From assembly GCF_948472415.1 (NCBI RefSeq), contig NZ_OX419519.1:868001-932000 (forward strand): a DNA stretch of 64,000 nt, given 5' to 3'. Origin of the DNA: Kitasatospora fiedleri (GTDB lineage Bacteria; Actinomycetota; Actinomycetes; Streptomycetales; Streptomycetaceae). Of this stretch, positions 27,207-36,716 are shown piece by piece. The position numbers and the translations under genes are program-made. The number at the start of each line of letters is the position of its first letter. Positions within the stretch are counted from its first letter, which is position 1. The notes under the pieces are model-generated. The model made no database searches, had not been told where the DNA came from, and was given only the letters and a program-made list of their open reading frames with translations.

Positions 27207-27845
27207 ATGACCCAGCCACCCGAAATCACCTACAGCGACGAGCTGTTGGCCGACGGCACGGTGCACCGCCGGTACTCCGACGGCCGCAGCGAGTGGCGCA
27301 GCCGCGGCGCCGACGGCCGCGTCCACTGGCGGGACGACCGGGGTGACGCGGGCACCGACGAGCGGCTGGGCCGCGACCTGGTCAAGCGCGTCCACGCGGA
27401 CGGCCGGGTCGGCTACGGCCGGGACGTCGGCTACGGCCGCACGGTGTGGGGCCAGGGCCGGTACGTGCTGGTCAACCGCAGCTCGTTCCCGGGCCGGGTC
27501 GGCGTGGTGCTCGGCGCGCTGGGCCTGGGCGCGGGCGTGGCCGCCGCGCACTACGCGCCCGAACTCCTCTCGGCCGACGAGGAGGAGGAGTTGCGCCGGG
27601 AGGCCGAGCGGGCCCGCGCCGGGGGCGACGGCGGCAGCGGCGGGGACGGCGGAGGCGGCGGGGACGGCGGAGGCGGGGACGGCAGCTTCGACGACGGAAG
27701 CGACGACGGGGGCGACGACCACCGGCACGACGACGGCTTCGATCCGGACGGCTTCGACTCGGGCGGGTTCGGGAGCGCCGGGGACGGCGCCGACGGCGGC
27801 GATCCGCGGGACAACGACGGCTGGGACGGGGACGACTTTGGCTGA
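27207..27845 (+). CDS. Membrane protein with YSDGR-type repeats and Gly/Asp-rich tail
   Basis: 212 aa, not recognised. Residues 1-90 carry short motifs (DGTVHRRYSDGRSEWRSR, ADGRVHWRDDRG, ADGRVGYGRDVGYGR) like beta-hairpin repeats. One hydrophobic helix lies at about 98-116 (VGVVLGALGLGAGVAAAHYA). Residues 130-212 are a low-complexity Gly/Asp/Ser acidic tail ending GDDFG. It sits 19 bp after the Spo11-like gene and overlaps the next by 8 bp, so it is cotranscribed. Confidence 0.75.
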   Translation: MTQPPEITYSDELLADGTVHRRYSDGRSEWRSRGADGRVHWRDDRGDAGTDERLGRDLVKRVHADGRVGYGRDVGYGRTVWGQGRYVLVNRSSFPGRVGVVLGALGLGAGVAAAHYAPELLSADEEEELRREAERARAGGDGGSGGDGGGGGDGGGGDGSFDDGSDDGGDDHRHDDGFDPDGFDSGGFGSAGDGADGGDPRDNDGWDGDDFG

Positions 27846-29676
27846 GCAGCACCCCGGGACGACGGCCCGCACCACGGCCCCGCCCGGCACCCCCGCCCGA
27901 CCCCACCACCTCAACCACCTCAACCACCTCAACCACCCCACCCGTCCGGCCCGCTACGCGGTCAGCTCGCTGCCCGGCCCGGTCGGGCCCGAACCCGGCC
28001 TGGTGGCGGGCCCGTTCGAGGCGGACGGGCGGCGGCTCGCGGCGGCGCTGCTGACCGGGGAGCCGGGTTTCGCGGACGGCCCGTTCACGGTGGACGGGCG
28101 CACCGCGGTCGGCGAGGTGACGCTGCACAACCGGACGGAGCTGCTGGCCGCCGCCGGGCGTCCGGCCGAACCGTCCTGCCCGGACGGGGAGTTGCTGCTG
28201 CGCTGCTGGTTGGCGCTGGGCCCGGACGGGCTGCGGGCGGCGGACGGGATGTTCACCCTGGCGGTGCTGGACGGGCCGGACCTGGTGCTGGTGCGCGACC
28301 ACGTCGGTGCCCGGACGGCGTTCCACTGCCGGACTGCGGGCGGCGGCTGGGCGGCGTCCAGTTCGCTGCGGGCGCTGCGGACGCGCCCCGACGTGGAGAC
28401 CGGCTTGAACCTGTCGGCGGTCCGCTCCTTCCTGACCTTCGCCTACCTGCCGGGCGAGGAGACCCTGCTGCGCGGCGTCCACGAGCTGCTGCCCGGCCGG
28501 GTGACCCGGCTGCGGCCGGACGGGCGGGTGGACGTCGAGGGGTTCTGGGAGCCGCAATCCGGGCCTTCCGAGGGCGAGTTGTCGACCCGGCACTACGCGG
28601 AGGGCCTGCGGGAGCTGCTGGAGCGGGCGGTGGCGCGGCGGCTGCCGGACGACGGGCGCGAGGTGGCGGTGCTGCTGTCCGGCGGGGTGGACAGTTCACT
28701 GGTGACGGCGCTGGCGGCGCGGCTGCACGGGGGGACGGTGCGCACGTACTCGATCAGCTTCGGTGCCGAACTGCCCAACGAGCTGGGCTACTCGGGCCTG
28801 GTGGCCGCGCACTGCGGGACGGCGCACCGGGTGCTGACGGTGCCCGGGGAGCAGGTCGCGGCGCGGCTGGCGGACACCGTGGCGCTGTTGGACAGCCCGG
28901 TCGGGGACCCGCTGACGGTGCCGAACCTGATGCTGGCGGAGGCGGTGGCGGGCGACGGCATCGCGGTGTCGCTGAACGGCGAGGGCGGGGACCCGGTGTT
29001 CGGCGGGCCGAAGAACCTGCCGATGCTGGTGTTCGAGCTGATGCGGGACGACGACGCGGCGCGGGCCCGGGCGGACGCCTACCTGCACACGTACCGCAAG
29101 TGCTGGGAGGACCTGCCGGCGCTGCTCACCGGCGAGGCGCTGGCCGCGCTGGAGTCCGCCCCGCACCCGCGCCGACACGTCGCCCCCTACCTGGCGGATC
29201 ACCGGTTCCCTTCCCTCCTGGACCAGTTGCTGCACTGCAACCTGCGCACCAAGGGCGCGCACCACATCCTCACCAAGGTGGAGCGGCTGACCGCCTCGCA
29301 GGGCGTGCAGGGGCGTTCGCCGCTGTTCGACCGGCGGGTGGTGGACCACGCGTTCGCCACCCCGCCGGGGCTCAAGCTGCGCGGCACGGAGGAGAAGTGG
29401 ATTCTCAAGGAGGCGGTGCGCGACCTGCTGCCCGACACCGTCACCTACCGGCCGAAGAGCGGCATGCGGGTGCCCGTGCAGCAGTGGCTGCACGGCCCGC
29501 TCAGCGAGCTCGCCGCCGACCTGCTGCTCGGGCCGACCGCCCGGGCCCGGGGCCTGTTCCGGGCGGACACGGTGGAGACCTGGATGCGCGGCGGCGGGCT
29601 GCTGCTGCCCCGCCAGGGCGGCAAGCTGTGGCTGCTGCTCACCCTCGAACTGTGGCTGCGCGCCTATGACGTGTGA
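27838..29676 (+). CDS. Asparagine-synthetase-like ATP-dependent amide ligase, no glutaminase Cys
   Basis: About 612 aa if it starts at TTG 27838, which overlaps the previous gene by 8 bp. The N-terminal half keeps the class II glutamine-amidotransferase outline (VGEVTLHNRTELLAAAG, LLLRCWLALGPDGLRAADGMFTLAVLD) but lacks an N-terminal Met-Cys, so it cannot release ammonia from glutamine. The C-terminal synthase has the PP-loop LLSGGVDSSLV (about residue 280) and SLNGEGGDPVFGGPKN in place of GEGADELFGGY. This is the state of beta-lactam synthetases and lasso cyclases, which join a carboxyl to an amine after adenylation. The N-terminal region holds a His/Asn/Leu repeat. Followed by an ALDH and a kinase: possibly a small biosynthetic operon; product unknown. 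Confidence 0.85.
   Translation: MAEQHPGTTARTTAPPGTPARPHHLNHLNHLNHPTRPARYAVSSLPGPVGPEPGLVAGPFEADGRRLAAALLTGEPGFADGPFTVDGRTAVGEVTLHNRTELLAAAGRPAEPSCPDGELLLRCWLALGPDGLRAADGMFTLAVLDGPDLVLVRDHVGARTAFHCRTAGGGWAASSSLRALRTRPDVETGLNLSAVRSFLTFAYLPGEETLLRGVHELLPGRVTRLRPDGRVDVEGFWEPQSGPSEGELSTRHYAEGLRELLERAVARRLPDDGREVAVLLSGGVDSSLVTALAARLHGGTVRTYSISFGAELPNELGYSGLVAAHCGTAHRVLTVPGEQVAARLADTVALLDSPVGDPLTVPNLMLAEAVAGDGIAVSLNGEGGDPVFGGPKNLPMLVFELMRDDDAARARADAYLHTYRKCWEDLPALLTGEALAALESAPHPRRHVAPYLADHRFPSLLDQLLHCNLRTKGAHHILTKVERLTASQGVQGRSPLFDRRVVDHAFATPPGLKLRGTEEKWILKEAVRDLLPDTVTYRPKSGMRVPVQQWLHGPLSELAADLLLGPTARARGLFRADTVETWMRGGGLLLPRQGGKLWLLLTLELWLRAYDV
27905..27940 (+). repeat. Four tandem 9-bp units (ACCACCTCA)
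   Basis: Three exact units and one imperfect unit near the 5' end of the amide ligase gene, encoding His-Leu-Asn repeats before the conserved domain. This region may be linker or untranslated if the start lies further in. Confidence 0.85.
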
Positions 29677-29743
29677 GAAGTGCCACGAGAAGACCGGTGG
29701 GAAGCCCGGTGAGAAGACCTGCGAGCACGAGGGAGAAGCGCCG

Positions 29744-31066
29744 ATGGAACTGATCGATCCCCGCACCGGCGGTGTCCGCCGTACCGTGGTGCCCGGCCGG
29801 GCGGACGAGGTGGCGGCGGCCGTGGCCGGGGCCCGGGCGGCCCGGGCCGGGTGGGCGGCGCTGGCGCCGCGGGAGCGGCAGCGGCGGCTGGGCGCGCTGG
29901 CGGAGCTGGTCGAGCGGCACGCCGGGGAGTACGTGGCGGCCGAGTGCGCCGGGACCGGGAAGCCGGTGGCGGAGGCGGCGAACGAGGTGGCCGAGGTGGC
30001 CGACCTGTTCCGGTTCTACGGGGGCGCGGTGCGGGCCGCGACGGCGCCCGCCGCGGGCGACTACCTTCCCGGTCACCAGAGTTGGGTGCGCTGGGAGCCG
30101 GTCGGGGTGGTGGCGGCCGTGGTGCCGTGGAACTACCCGCTGCTGATGGCGGGTTGGCGCTGCGCGCCCGCGCTGGCGGCCGGGAACCCGGTGGTGCTCA
30201 AGCCCGCCGAGACCACCCCCGACAGTGCGCTGCTGCTCGCCGAGCACGCCGAACAGGCCCTCGGCCCGGGCGTGTTGACCGCGCTGCCGGGCGACCGGGA
30301 GACCGGTCGGCTGCTGGTCGGCGCGGGCTGCGACCTGGTCGCCTTCACCGGCAGCCCGGCGGGCGGCGCGGACGTGGTCGCCCGGGCCGGGCTGACCCCG
30401 GTCAGTCTCGAACTCGGCGGCAACAGCCCGGTGCTGGTGCTGCCGGATGCCCCCGCCGACACCTGGCGGCAGCTGGCCGCCGCGTGCACGTACAACGCGG
30501 GGCAGAGCTGCGCCGCGCCCGCCCGGGTGATCGTGCTGGAGCCGGTCTACCGGGAGGCGGTGGCCGCGCTGGCCGCCGCGATGGCCGAGCGGCGGGCCGG
30601 GCGGGACTTCGGCCCGCTCAACAACCCGGACCAGGCGGCCCGTTACGACCGCGTCCTGGCCTCGTCCGGGGCGAAGTCCGTGCACACCGCGCCGGGGCGC
30701 GGCGACGGGCTGTGGCGGCCCGCGACGGTGCTGGCCGACCTGCCGGACGACGACCCGGCGGTGGTCGAGGAGGTGTTCGGTCCGCTGCTGACCGTGCAGC
30801 GGGCCGCGACGCTGGACGAGGCGGTGGCGCTGGCCGAGTCCGTGCCGCAGGCCCTGGCCGCCTCGGTCTGGACCACCGACCTGTCCACCGGCCTGGCCCT
30901 CACCGACCGGATCTCGGCCGGCGAGGTCTGGCTGAACTGCCACCTCGCCCAGTCCGCCGAACTCCCGCACAGCGGCCGCCGCTCCTCCGGCGCGGGCACC
31001 GACCTGTCGGCGCTGGCCCTGCGCGAGTACCAGCGGCCCAAGACGGTCACGGCCCGGCTGCTCTGA
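29744..31066 (+). CDS. Aldehyde dehydrogenase, aminobutyraldehyde/betaine-aldehyde class
   Basis: 440 aa. PWNYPLLMAGW (about residues 128-138), KPAETTP, SLELGGNSPVLVLP (Glu general base, about 222-235), YNAGQSCAAPAR with the nucleophilic Cys (about 252), EVFGPLL. The N-terminus is slightly shorter than the usual 475-500 aa. ATG 29744 has GAGGGA upstream. An in-frame ATG at 29666 overlaps the amide ligase gene, but the intervening Lys/Glu/Cys-rich stretch does not look like ALDH. Its place after the amide ligase suggests it supplies or consumes an amino-aldehyde in one pathway. Confidence 0.9.
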   Translation: MELIDPRTGGVRRTVVPGRADEVAAAVAGARAARAGWAALAPRERQRRLGALAELVERHAGEYVAAECAGTGKPVAEAANEVAEVADLFRFYGGAVRAATAPAAGDYLPGHQSWVRWEPVGVVAAVVPWNYPLLMAGWRCAPALAAGNPVVLKPAETTPDSALLLAEHAEQALGPGVLTALPGDRETGRLLVGAGCDLVAFTGSPAGGADVVARAGLTPVSLELGGNSPVLVLPDAPADTWRQLAAACTYNAGQSCAAPARVIVLEPVYREAVAALAAAMAERRAGRDFGPLNNPDQAARYDRVLASSGAKSVHTAPGRGDGLWRPATVLADLPDDDPAVVEEVFGPLLTVQRAATLDEAVALAESVPQALAASVWTTDLSTGLALTDRISAGEVWLNCHLAQSAELPHSGRRSSGAGTDLSALALREYQRPKTVTARLL

Positions 31067-31100
31067 GCCGCCGGCGGCCGTCCGGTGGGAGGATCGGGGC

Positions 31101-31895
31101 ATGGACGGGGAAACGCTGGCGGGCGGGTGGGCGAACGCGGGGGCCGTGGTGCGGCGCGGGGACGTGGTGGAGCGGCCCGCGCCGCCGCACGCCGGGGCGC
31201 TGCACGCCTTCCTGACCGGGCTGCGGGCGGGCGGCTTCCGGGGGGCGCCGGTGCCGGTGGGCCCGGTGGCGGACGGGCGGGAGCGGTTGGAGTTCCTGCC
31301 GGGCGAGGTCGCCCTGCCGCCGTACCCGGCCTGGGCGCTGGGCGAGGACGCGCTGGTGTCGGTGGCCCGGCTGCTGCGCCGCTGGCACGGGGCCGCCGCC
31401 CGGACGCCGTTCGACCCGGCGGCGGCCTGGCCCGGCGAGTTCGCCGACCCGGAGGGCGGGCCGCTGCTGTGCCACAACGACGTCTGCCCGGAGAACGTGG
31501 TCTTCCGCGCGGGCGGGGCCGCCGCACTGATCGACTTCGACTTCGCCGCTCCCGGCCGCCCGCTCTGGGACGTCGCCCTGACCGCCCGCTACTGGGTGCC
31601 GGTGCTCGACCCGGCGACGGCCGCCGAGACCGCCCGCGCCGACCTCGAAGTCCCGGCCCGGCTGGCCCTGTTCGCCACCGCCTACGGCCTCCGGCCGGCC
31701 GACCGCCTGGCCCTGCCGACCGTCCTGGAACAGGCCACCGCCGTCTGCCGCACCTTCGTCGCCCGCCGCGTCACGGCCGGGGACCCCACGTTCACCCGGT
31801 ACTTCGACGCGTACGGTGGCTGGCCCCGCTGGGACCGCCTGCAATCCTGGCTCGCGGACCGACGCCCCGCGCTGGAGCGGGCGTTGACGCCCTGA
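31101..31895 (+). CDS. APH/choline-kinase-fold phosphotransferase
   Basis: 264 aa. Catalytic loop LLCHNDVCPENVVF (about residues 124-137) and Mg-binding LIDFDFAAPG follow the APH consensus HxDxxxxN...DxD. Family members phosphorylate hydroxyls of aminoglycosides, choline, homoserine or intermediates. Start ATG with GGGAGGA upstream, 34 nt after the aldehyde dehydrogenase, so probably the last gene of that operon. Confidence 0.88.
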   Translation: MDGETLAGGWANAGAVVRRGDVVERPAPPHAGALHAFLTGLRAGGFRGAPVPVGPVADGRERLEFLPGEVALPPYPAWALGEDALVSVARLLRRWHGAAARTPFDPAAAWPGEFADPEGGPLLCHNDVCPENVVFRAGGAAALIDFDFAAPGRPLWDVALTARYWVPVLDPATAAETARADLEVPARLALFATAYGLRPADRLALPTVLEQATAVCRTFVARRVTAGDPTFTRYFDAYGGWPRWDRLQSWLADRRPALERALTP

Positions 31896-32049
31896 CCCGC
31901 CCGCCCGGCGGCGGGGAGGAGGCCCGGAGCGGGTGGGCGGCCCGCCCCCCGGATGGACGCCCCGGCGGGCGGTGGGGGCGGGCAGTCCGTACGGTGCGGT
32001 TCGGGGGCGGAAGTCCGGGGGGACACCCGAGTGAGAGGTAAGCACTGGC

Positions 32050-32238
32050 ATGGCTGGGAAGTTCGAGCTGTACGTGGACGAGTCGGGCAACCACCGCTTC
32101 CGCCTCAAGGCGAGCAACGGTTCGGTCGTGGTGATCGGCGAGCCGGAGGAGTCCCGCGAGCAGTGCCTGAAGAGCATCGAGTCGATCCGCAAGCTCGCGC
32201 CGTACGCGCAGTTGCAGGAGACTCCGGCGCACGCCTGA
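32050..32238 (+). CDS. YegP/DUF1508 family small protein
   Basis: 62 aa: FELYVDESGNHRFRLKASNGSVVVIGEPEESREQCLKSIESIRKLAP is the single DUF1508 repeat. These basic beta-rich proteins are common and of unknown role. ATG with GAGAGG upstream; free-standing and followed by a terminator. Confidence 0.9.
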   Translation: MAGKFELYVDESGNHRFRLKASNGSVVVIGEPEESREQCLKSIESIRKLAPYAQLQETPAHA

Positions 32239-32292
32239 CGGCGGCGCACCGGCCGGGAGCCGCGGGCGGTGGACCGCGGCGGGCCGGGAGCG

Positions 32293-32333
32293 CGGGCCCG
32301 TGACGACCGAGTTGTCGGGTCGTCACGGGCCCG
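32293..32333. terminator. Intrinsic terminator, 16-bp stem
   Basis: Arms 32293-32308 and 32318-32333 are perfect complements around a 9-nt loop, between the DUF1508 and Nudix genes. Confidence 0.8.
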
Positions 32334-32408
32334 TCGGCGTCGCGGCGCGGCGGGGGCGGTCCGGGGCATGCTGGGCGGGGACGGCCGGAGGCGAGCGAGG
32401 GGGTTGCG

Positions 32409-33516
32409 GTGAGCGGGCGGGAGATCATGGCGGCGGCGGGGGTGCTGTTCCCCGACGAGCGGGGGCGGCTGCTGGTGGTGCGGAACGCGTACCGGGCCAA
32501 GCACCCCATCGCGGTGCCCGGCGGCGGCTGGGAGCCGGCCGACCCCTCGCCCCGGCACACCGCCGTCCGGGAGATCCGCGAGGAGCTGGGCGTCACGCCC
32601 GTGCTGCGCGAACTCGCCTGCCTGGACTGGTCGCGGGACCACGACCGGCCGCCGATCGCCGCGTTCCTGTACTGGGCCGACCCGCTGACCCCGGAGCAGC
32701 TGGCGGCCGTCCGGCTGGAGCGGGCCGAGCTGGACGCGATGGTCCACCTGCCGTCCGAGCTGCTGCTCTCCGCCGTGCCCCCGCTGCTGTCGCGCCGGAT
32801 GGGGGCGTGCGTGCTGGCCCCGCGCGCCGCCGCCCCGCTGGAACTCGCCGACGGCCTGCCGGTCGGCCACTCCGCGCTGCACCTGCCGCCGCGCCCGGCC
32901 CCCGCGTACCTCGGCGCGACCGCCCTGGAGGGGCTGCTGCCCCCGGCAGCGGGCGGGACGCACCGCCGCCGCCGCTGGACAAGGCGACCTACTACGCGAC
33001 CCGCCCGCGCATCCGGGCCAAGGCCCGGACGCTGTTCACCGACCCGGACGGGCGGGTGCTGCTGGTGCGCCTGGCGCCGTGGCGGGGCGAGTCGCCGTGG
33101 GTGCTGCCCGGCGGGTCGATCGAGGCGGACCGGGAGCTGCCCCGGGCGGCGGCCCGCCGCGAGACCCTGGAGGAGCTGGGCTGGCGGCACGAACCGGGCC
33201 GCCTGCTGGCCGTCGACTGGGTGGGCGGCCGGACGTCGGGGCGGGGCGGGCGCCGGAGCCTGCCCGGTCGTCGGAGCCGCCGCACCTGTCGCTGGTGTAC
33301 GACGGCGGGACGGCGGGCCCCGGGATGCTGGCGGCGGTCCGGGTCCAGGAGGAGGAGATCGCCGAGTGGCGGCTGTTCACCCCGCGGGAGGCCGCGGCGG
33401 TGCTGAGCCCGCCGCAGGCCCGGCGGCTGGCGGCCTGCCTGGCGGTGCGCGCGCTGCCGCCGACGGCCGGGCCGGTCGAACTCGTCGACGGCGTGCCCCC
33501 GGTGAGCGGCCCCTGA
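32409..33516 (+). CDS. Tandem Nudix hydrolase (frame broken twice)
   Basis: About 369 aa with two Nudix domains. Domain 1 box: GGGWEP...REIREELGV (about residues 38-62). Domain 2, after LDKATYYATRPRIRAKARTLF, has GGSIEA...RETLEELGW. The first domain, second domain and C-terminus (PHLSLVYDGG, EWRLFTPREAAAVLSPPQARRL) are in three frames; breaks at about 32955-32972 and 33236-33252, both in G/C runs. Both boxes keep the metal-binding REUxEE glutamates, so both may hydrolyse nucleoside diphosphate derivatives. GTG 32409. Two separate genes is the alternative, but there is no ribosome site at the junction. Confidence 0.8.
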
Positions 33517-33684
33517 GCGGTCCCTGAGCGGCCCCCGTACGGCCCGGGGTGACGCTGCCGGGGCGGCGGTCGGCGGTTCGCGGCGGGTACCGGGGGCCCG
33601 GCCGGGTATGAATAGGCAGGTCGGAGCGGTGCCCGCCGCTGTGGCGGGCGGATCACGGAGATCGGGAAGACCGGGAGGTGCGGG

Positions 33685-34065
33685 GTGGGGAAGTCGCTCG
33701 GGTCCGAGCTGGACGGCCGCGCGGTGCGGGCGCTCGGCGGCGGCAGTCGGCTGCTGCTGCGCCTGGACGGCGAGCTGCTGCTGACGGTCGAGAACGACTT
33801 CCGGCTGCGGCACGGCGCGGAGGTCGAGCACTTCTACCCCGCGCTGGGCCTGACCACCTCCGGCGCGCTCGGGCGGCTCGCGGACGCCGTCATCACCGCG
33901 ACGACCGTCACCCCGGCCGGGGGCCTGGAGCTCGCCTTCGACACCGGCCAGGTCCTCGCCGTCGCCCCCGACCCGGCCCCCGGCGGGCCGGTCCACCCCT
34001 GGCAGCTCTCCTCCCCCGCCGGGCTGCTGTGCACCGGCGGCCCGGACGGCTCGTTCGGCCCGTGA
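33685..34065 (+). CDS. Hypothetical protein, 126 aa (DUF6188-like)
   Basis: GTG start with GGGAGG about 10 nt upstream. A predominantly beta-strand soluble protein (SRLLLRLDGELLLTVENDFRL, GLELAFDTGQVLAVAPD, WQLSSPAGLLCTGGP). The layout recalls DUF6188, but I am not certain. No motif suggests an activity. Confidence 0.6.
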   Translation: MGKSLGSELDGRAVRALGGGSRLLLRLDGELLLTVENDFRLRHGAEVEHFYPALGLTTSGALGRLADAVITATTVTPAGGLELAFDTGQVLAVAPDPAPGGPVHPWQLSSPAGLLCTGGPDGSFGP

Positions 34066-34178
34066 GGCCCGCGTCCACCCCGTGAGGCCCGCACTGACGG
34101 TGCGTCGCGGGCGGTGCGCCCCGGGTGCGGCCCGGTACCCGGGTGTGACGGCCGTTCGAGGCGGGCAACAATGGGCGG

Positions 34179-34636
34179 ATGGAACTGCTGGCACAGGATG
34201 TGGACGTCCCAAGTGCGGCGCTGAACAGGGACGTTGAGCCGCTGATCAGAGCGCTGCGGCCGGCCCTGAGCGGCCCCGGTTTCGCCGCGTTCGCGGCCGA
34301 AGCGGCGGGCCAGGGGCTGGTGTTCACCGCCGCGTACGACAACTCGCCGACCGGACGGGGCCGTTGCGTGGGCGTGGCGACGCACCGGACGTTGGCGACC
34401 AGCCGGGGCGGGTGCTGTTCGTCGACGACCTGGTGACCGATCCGGCGCTGCGCTCGGGCGGCGTCGGGTCCTGGCTGCTGGCCGAGTTGGCGCGGCGGGC
34501 GGCCCTGGCGGGCTGCGCGCGGGTGGAGCTGGACTCCGGGGTGGTCAACCAGGGCGCGCACCGCTTCTACCACGCGCGGCGGATGTCGGTGGTGGCGTTC
34601 CACTTCTCGCTGGACGTGTCGCCCGGCCACCGCTGA
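34179..34636 (+). CDS. GNAT N-acetyltransferase (frame broken once)
   Basis: About 152 aa. The N-terminal half is in the frame of ATG 34179. The acetyl-CoA-binding half (VLFVDDLVTDPALRSGGVGSWLLAELARRAALAGC, ELDSGVVNQGAHRFYHARRM) is in a second frame after a missing base at about 34400-34415, in CCGGGGCGGG. Acceptor unknown. Stands alone. Confidence 0.8.
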
Positions 34637-34762
34637 GCCGAGGAGGGGGAACCCCGGCGGCGGACCCCGCGTCACTAGGATGGCGGCCGGTCGACACGGC
34701 TGACCGGCGCGGCTGACCGGTACGGCCGACCGGCGCGGGTGGGCGGGGAGAAGGGGCGGAAC

Positions 34763-35951
34763 GTGTTCGGAATCATCAGGCCGTGCAGACACCGGTTGTC
34801 GGAGCGCCTGCACGCGTCGTGGACGGCGCACCTGTGCGGGCTGTGCCTGGCCCTGCGCGACGGCCACGGGCAGTTGGCGCGGACGGCCACCAACTACGAC
34901 GGTCTGGTCGTCTCCGTCCTGGTCGAGGCGCAGTCGCCGCGGGCGGCGGACCGGCGCACGGCCGGGCCGTGTCCGCTGCGCGGCATGCGCACCGCGCCCG
35001 TGGCGACGGGCGAGGGGCGCGGCTGGCGGCGGCCGTCTCGCTGGCGCTGGCCTCGGTGAAGGTCCGCGACCACGTGCTGGACGGCGACGGCGTCTTCGCC
35101 GCCGGCCGGTGGCGGCCGGTGCCCGGCGGGTGACCCGGCGCTGGGACCGGCAGAGCGCGGGCGGCGCCGCCGCCGTCGGCTTCGACACCGGCGTCCTGCT
35201 CGCCGCCGCCGGGCGCCAGGGGGCGGCCGAGTCCGCGGTGACGGCCGGCGGGCCGCTGCTGCTCGCCACCGCGCCGACGGAGGAGGCCACGGCGGCGGCC
35301 TTCGCGCACACCGCGGTCCTGGCGGGCCGGCCGGGGAACGCCGCCGCGCTCGCCGAGGCGGGTCGGCTGTTCGGGCGGCTGGCGCACCTGCTGGACGCCG
35401 CCGAGGACCGCGCGGACGACGAGGCCCGCGGGCTGTGGAACCCGCTCACCGTCTCCGGCACCACCGGGCCCGAGGCCGAGCGGCTGTGCCGGGACGCCGT
35501 CCACGGCATCCGACTCGCCCTCCGGGAAGTCGAGTTCACCGACCGGGCGCTCGTCCACCGCCTGCTCGGCCACGAGACCGAGGAGGCCGTGGACCGCGTC
35601 TTCGGACGCCGCGCCCACCACCGGGCCTGCGCGAACGCCGCCGCGCGCACCTCCCCGCCCGACGCCGACCCGGGCGCCCCGTCGGCCCCGGAGCACACCC
35701 ACGACGTCAGGAAGCCGAAGCAGCCCCGCTCGCTGATCCCGGGCTGCGCGGTCTGGCTGACGATGGCCTGCACCTGCCAGTTGCTCTGCTGCGACCACGA
35801 CGACCCGTTCACCCGCGAGCGGCGCGAGGGGTTCTGCCAGCGGCACGACTGCGACTGCGGCGACTGCTGCGACGCGTGCACCTGCGACTGCTGCGACTGC
35901 TGCGGGGGCGACGGGTGTTGCAGCGGGTGCGACTGCGGCTGCGACTGCTGA
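34763..35951 (+). CDS. DUF5685-like protein with Cys-rich C-terminal tail (frame broken twice)
   Basis: About 396 aa. It begins FGIIRPCRHRLSERLHASWTAHLCGLCLALRD, as in Streptomyces DUF5685 proteins, with a CxxC-type set, and continues in three frames with breaks at about 35011-35021 and 35103-35112. The helical middle (FAHTAVLAGRPGNAAALAEAGRLFGRLAHLLDAAEDRADD) is intact. The last 35 residues contain about 17 cysteines alternating with Asp and Gly (DCDCGDCCDACTCDCCDCC...), resembling a metallothionein or metal-cluster tail. GTG 34763 with GAGAAGGGG upstream. Function unknown. Confidence 0.8.
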
Positions 35952-36030
35952 CCCCGGGACGCCCGGCCGGCCAGTCACCTACGGGAACACCACGGAACAG
36001 CCCGGAACACCACGGAACGGAAGCAGGACG

Positions 36031-36562
36031 ATGACGGGACAGCGGGACTTCGCACCGGCCGCGGAGCTGACCGCCGAGTGGGGCGGCCGGCCGGCGCTCC
36101 AGGCGCTGGGCGAGTCGGCGGACCCGTTCGAGTTGGCGGCGGTCCCGGGCACCTGGCGGCCCAAGGACCGGCACTTCGGCGTGCACCGCGACGGCCGGCT
36201 GGTGGCGCACGCGGGGTTCGTGGTGGCACCGGTCGAGGTCGGCGGGCGGCGCTTCGAGGTGGCCGGGATCGGCGGGTGCTGGTCTCGCCGCACTGGCGCG
36301 GCCACGGCCTGGCCCGGGCCGTCGTCGCCGCCGCGCTGGACGCGGCCCGGGCCGACGGCCTGGAACTCGCGATGCTGTTCTGCCTGCCCGACCGGGCCCC
36401 GCTGTACGCCCGCCTCGGCTGGACGCCGCTGCCCGGCCCGGTGACGGCCGATCAGCCGGACGGCCCGGCGCCCGTCGCGCTCGGCGCGATGTGGACCGCG
36501 CTCGTCCCGGGCGCGGCCTGGCCGGCGGCGGGGCGGTCCGACTGCACTCGCTGCCGTTCTGA
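36031..36562 (+). CDS. GNAT N-acetyltransferase, AAC(2')-like (frame broken twice)
   Basis: About 178 aa. HFGVHRDGRLVAHAGFVVAPVEVGGRRFEVAGIGG is followed, after a frame change at about 36275-36282, by VLVSPHWRGHGLARAVVAAAL, the acetyl-CoA P-loop. A second change at about 36525-36530 gives an ending VRLHSLPF and stop. The layout resembles aminoglycoside 2'-N-acetyltransferase-like proteins, but a resistance role is not shown. Confidence 0.75.
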
Positions 36563-36716
36563 CGCCGGGTCAGCCCACTGCCCTTGCGGGGAGGTGAGTT
36601 GGCGCCGCCCGGCGGGTTCGCCTGACGGGGTGTCGGCAGGCAACCGTTGCAGGGCTGTTGCACGAGGTGTGAGGCGGGCCACAGCCCGGGTGGAAGGTTC
36701 GTGATCGACTCGGCGG

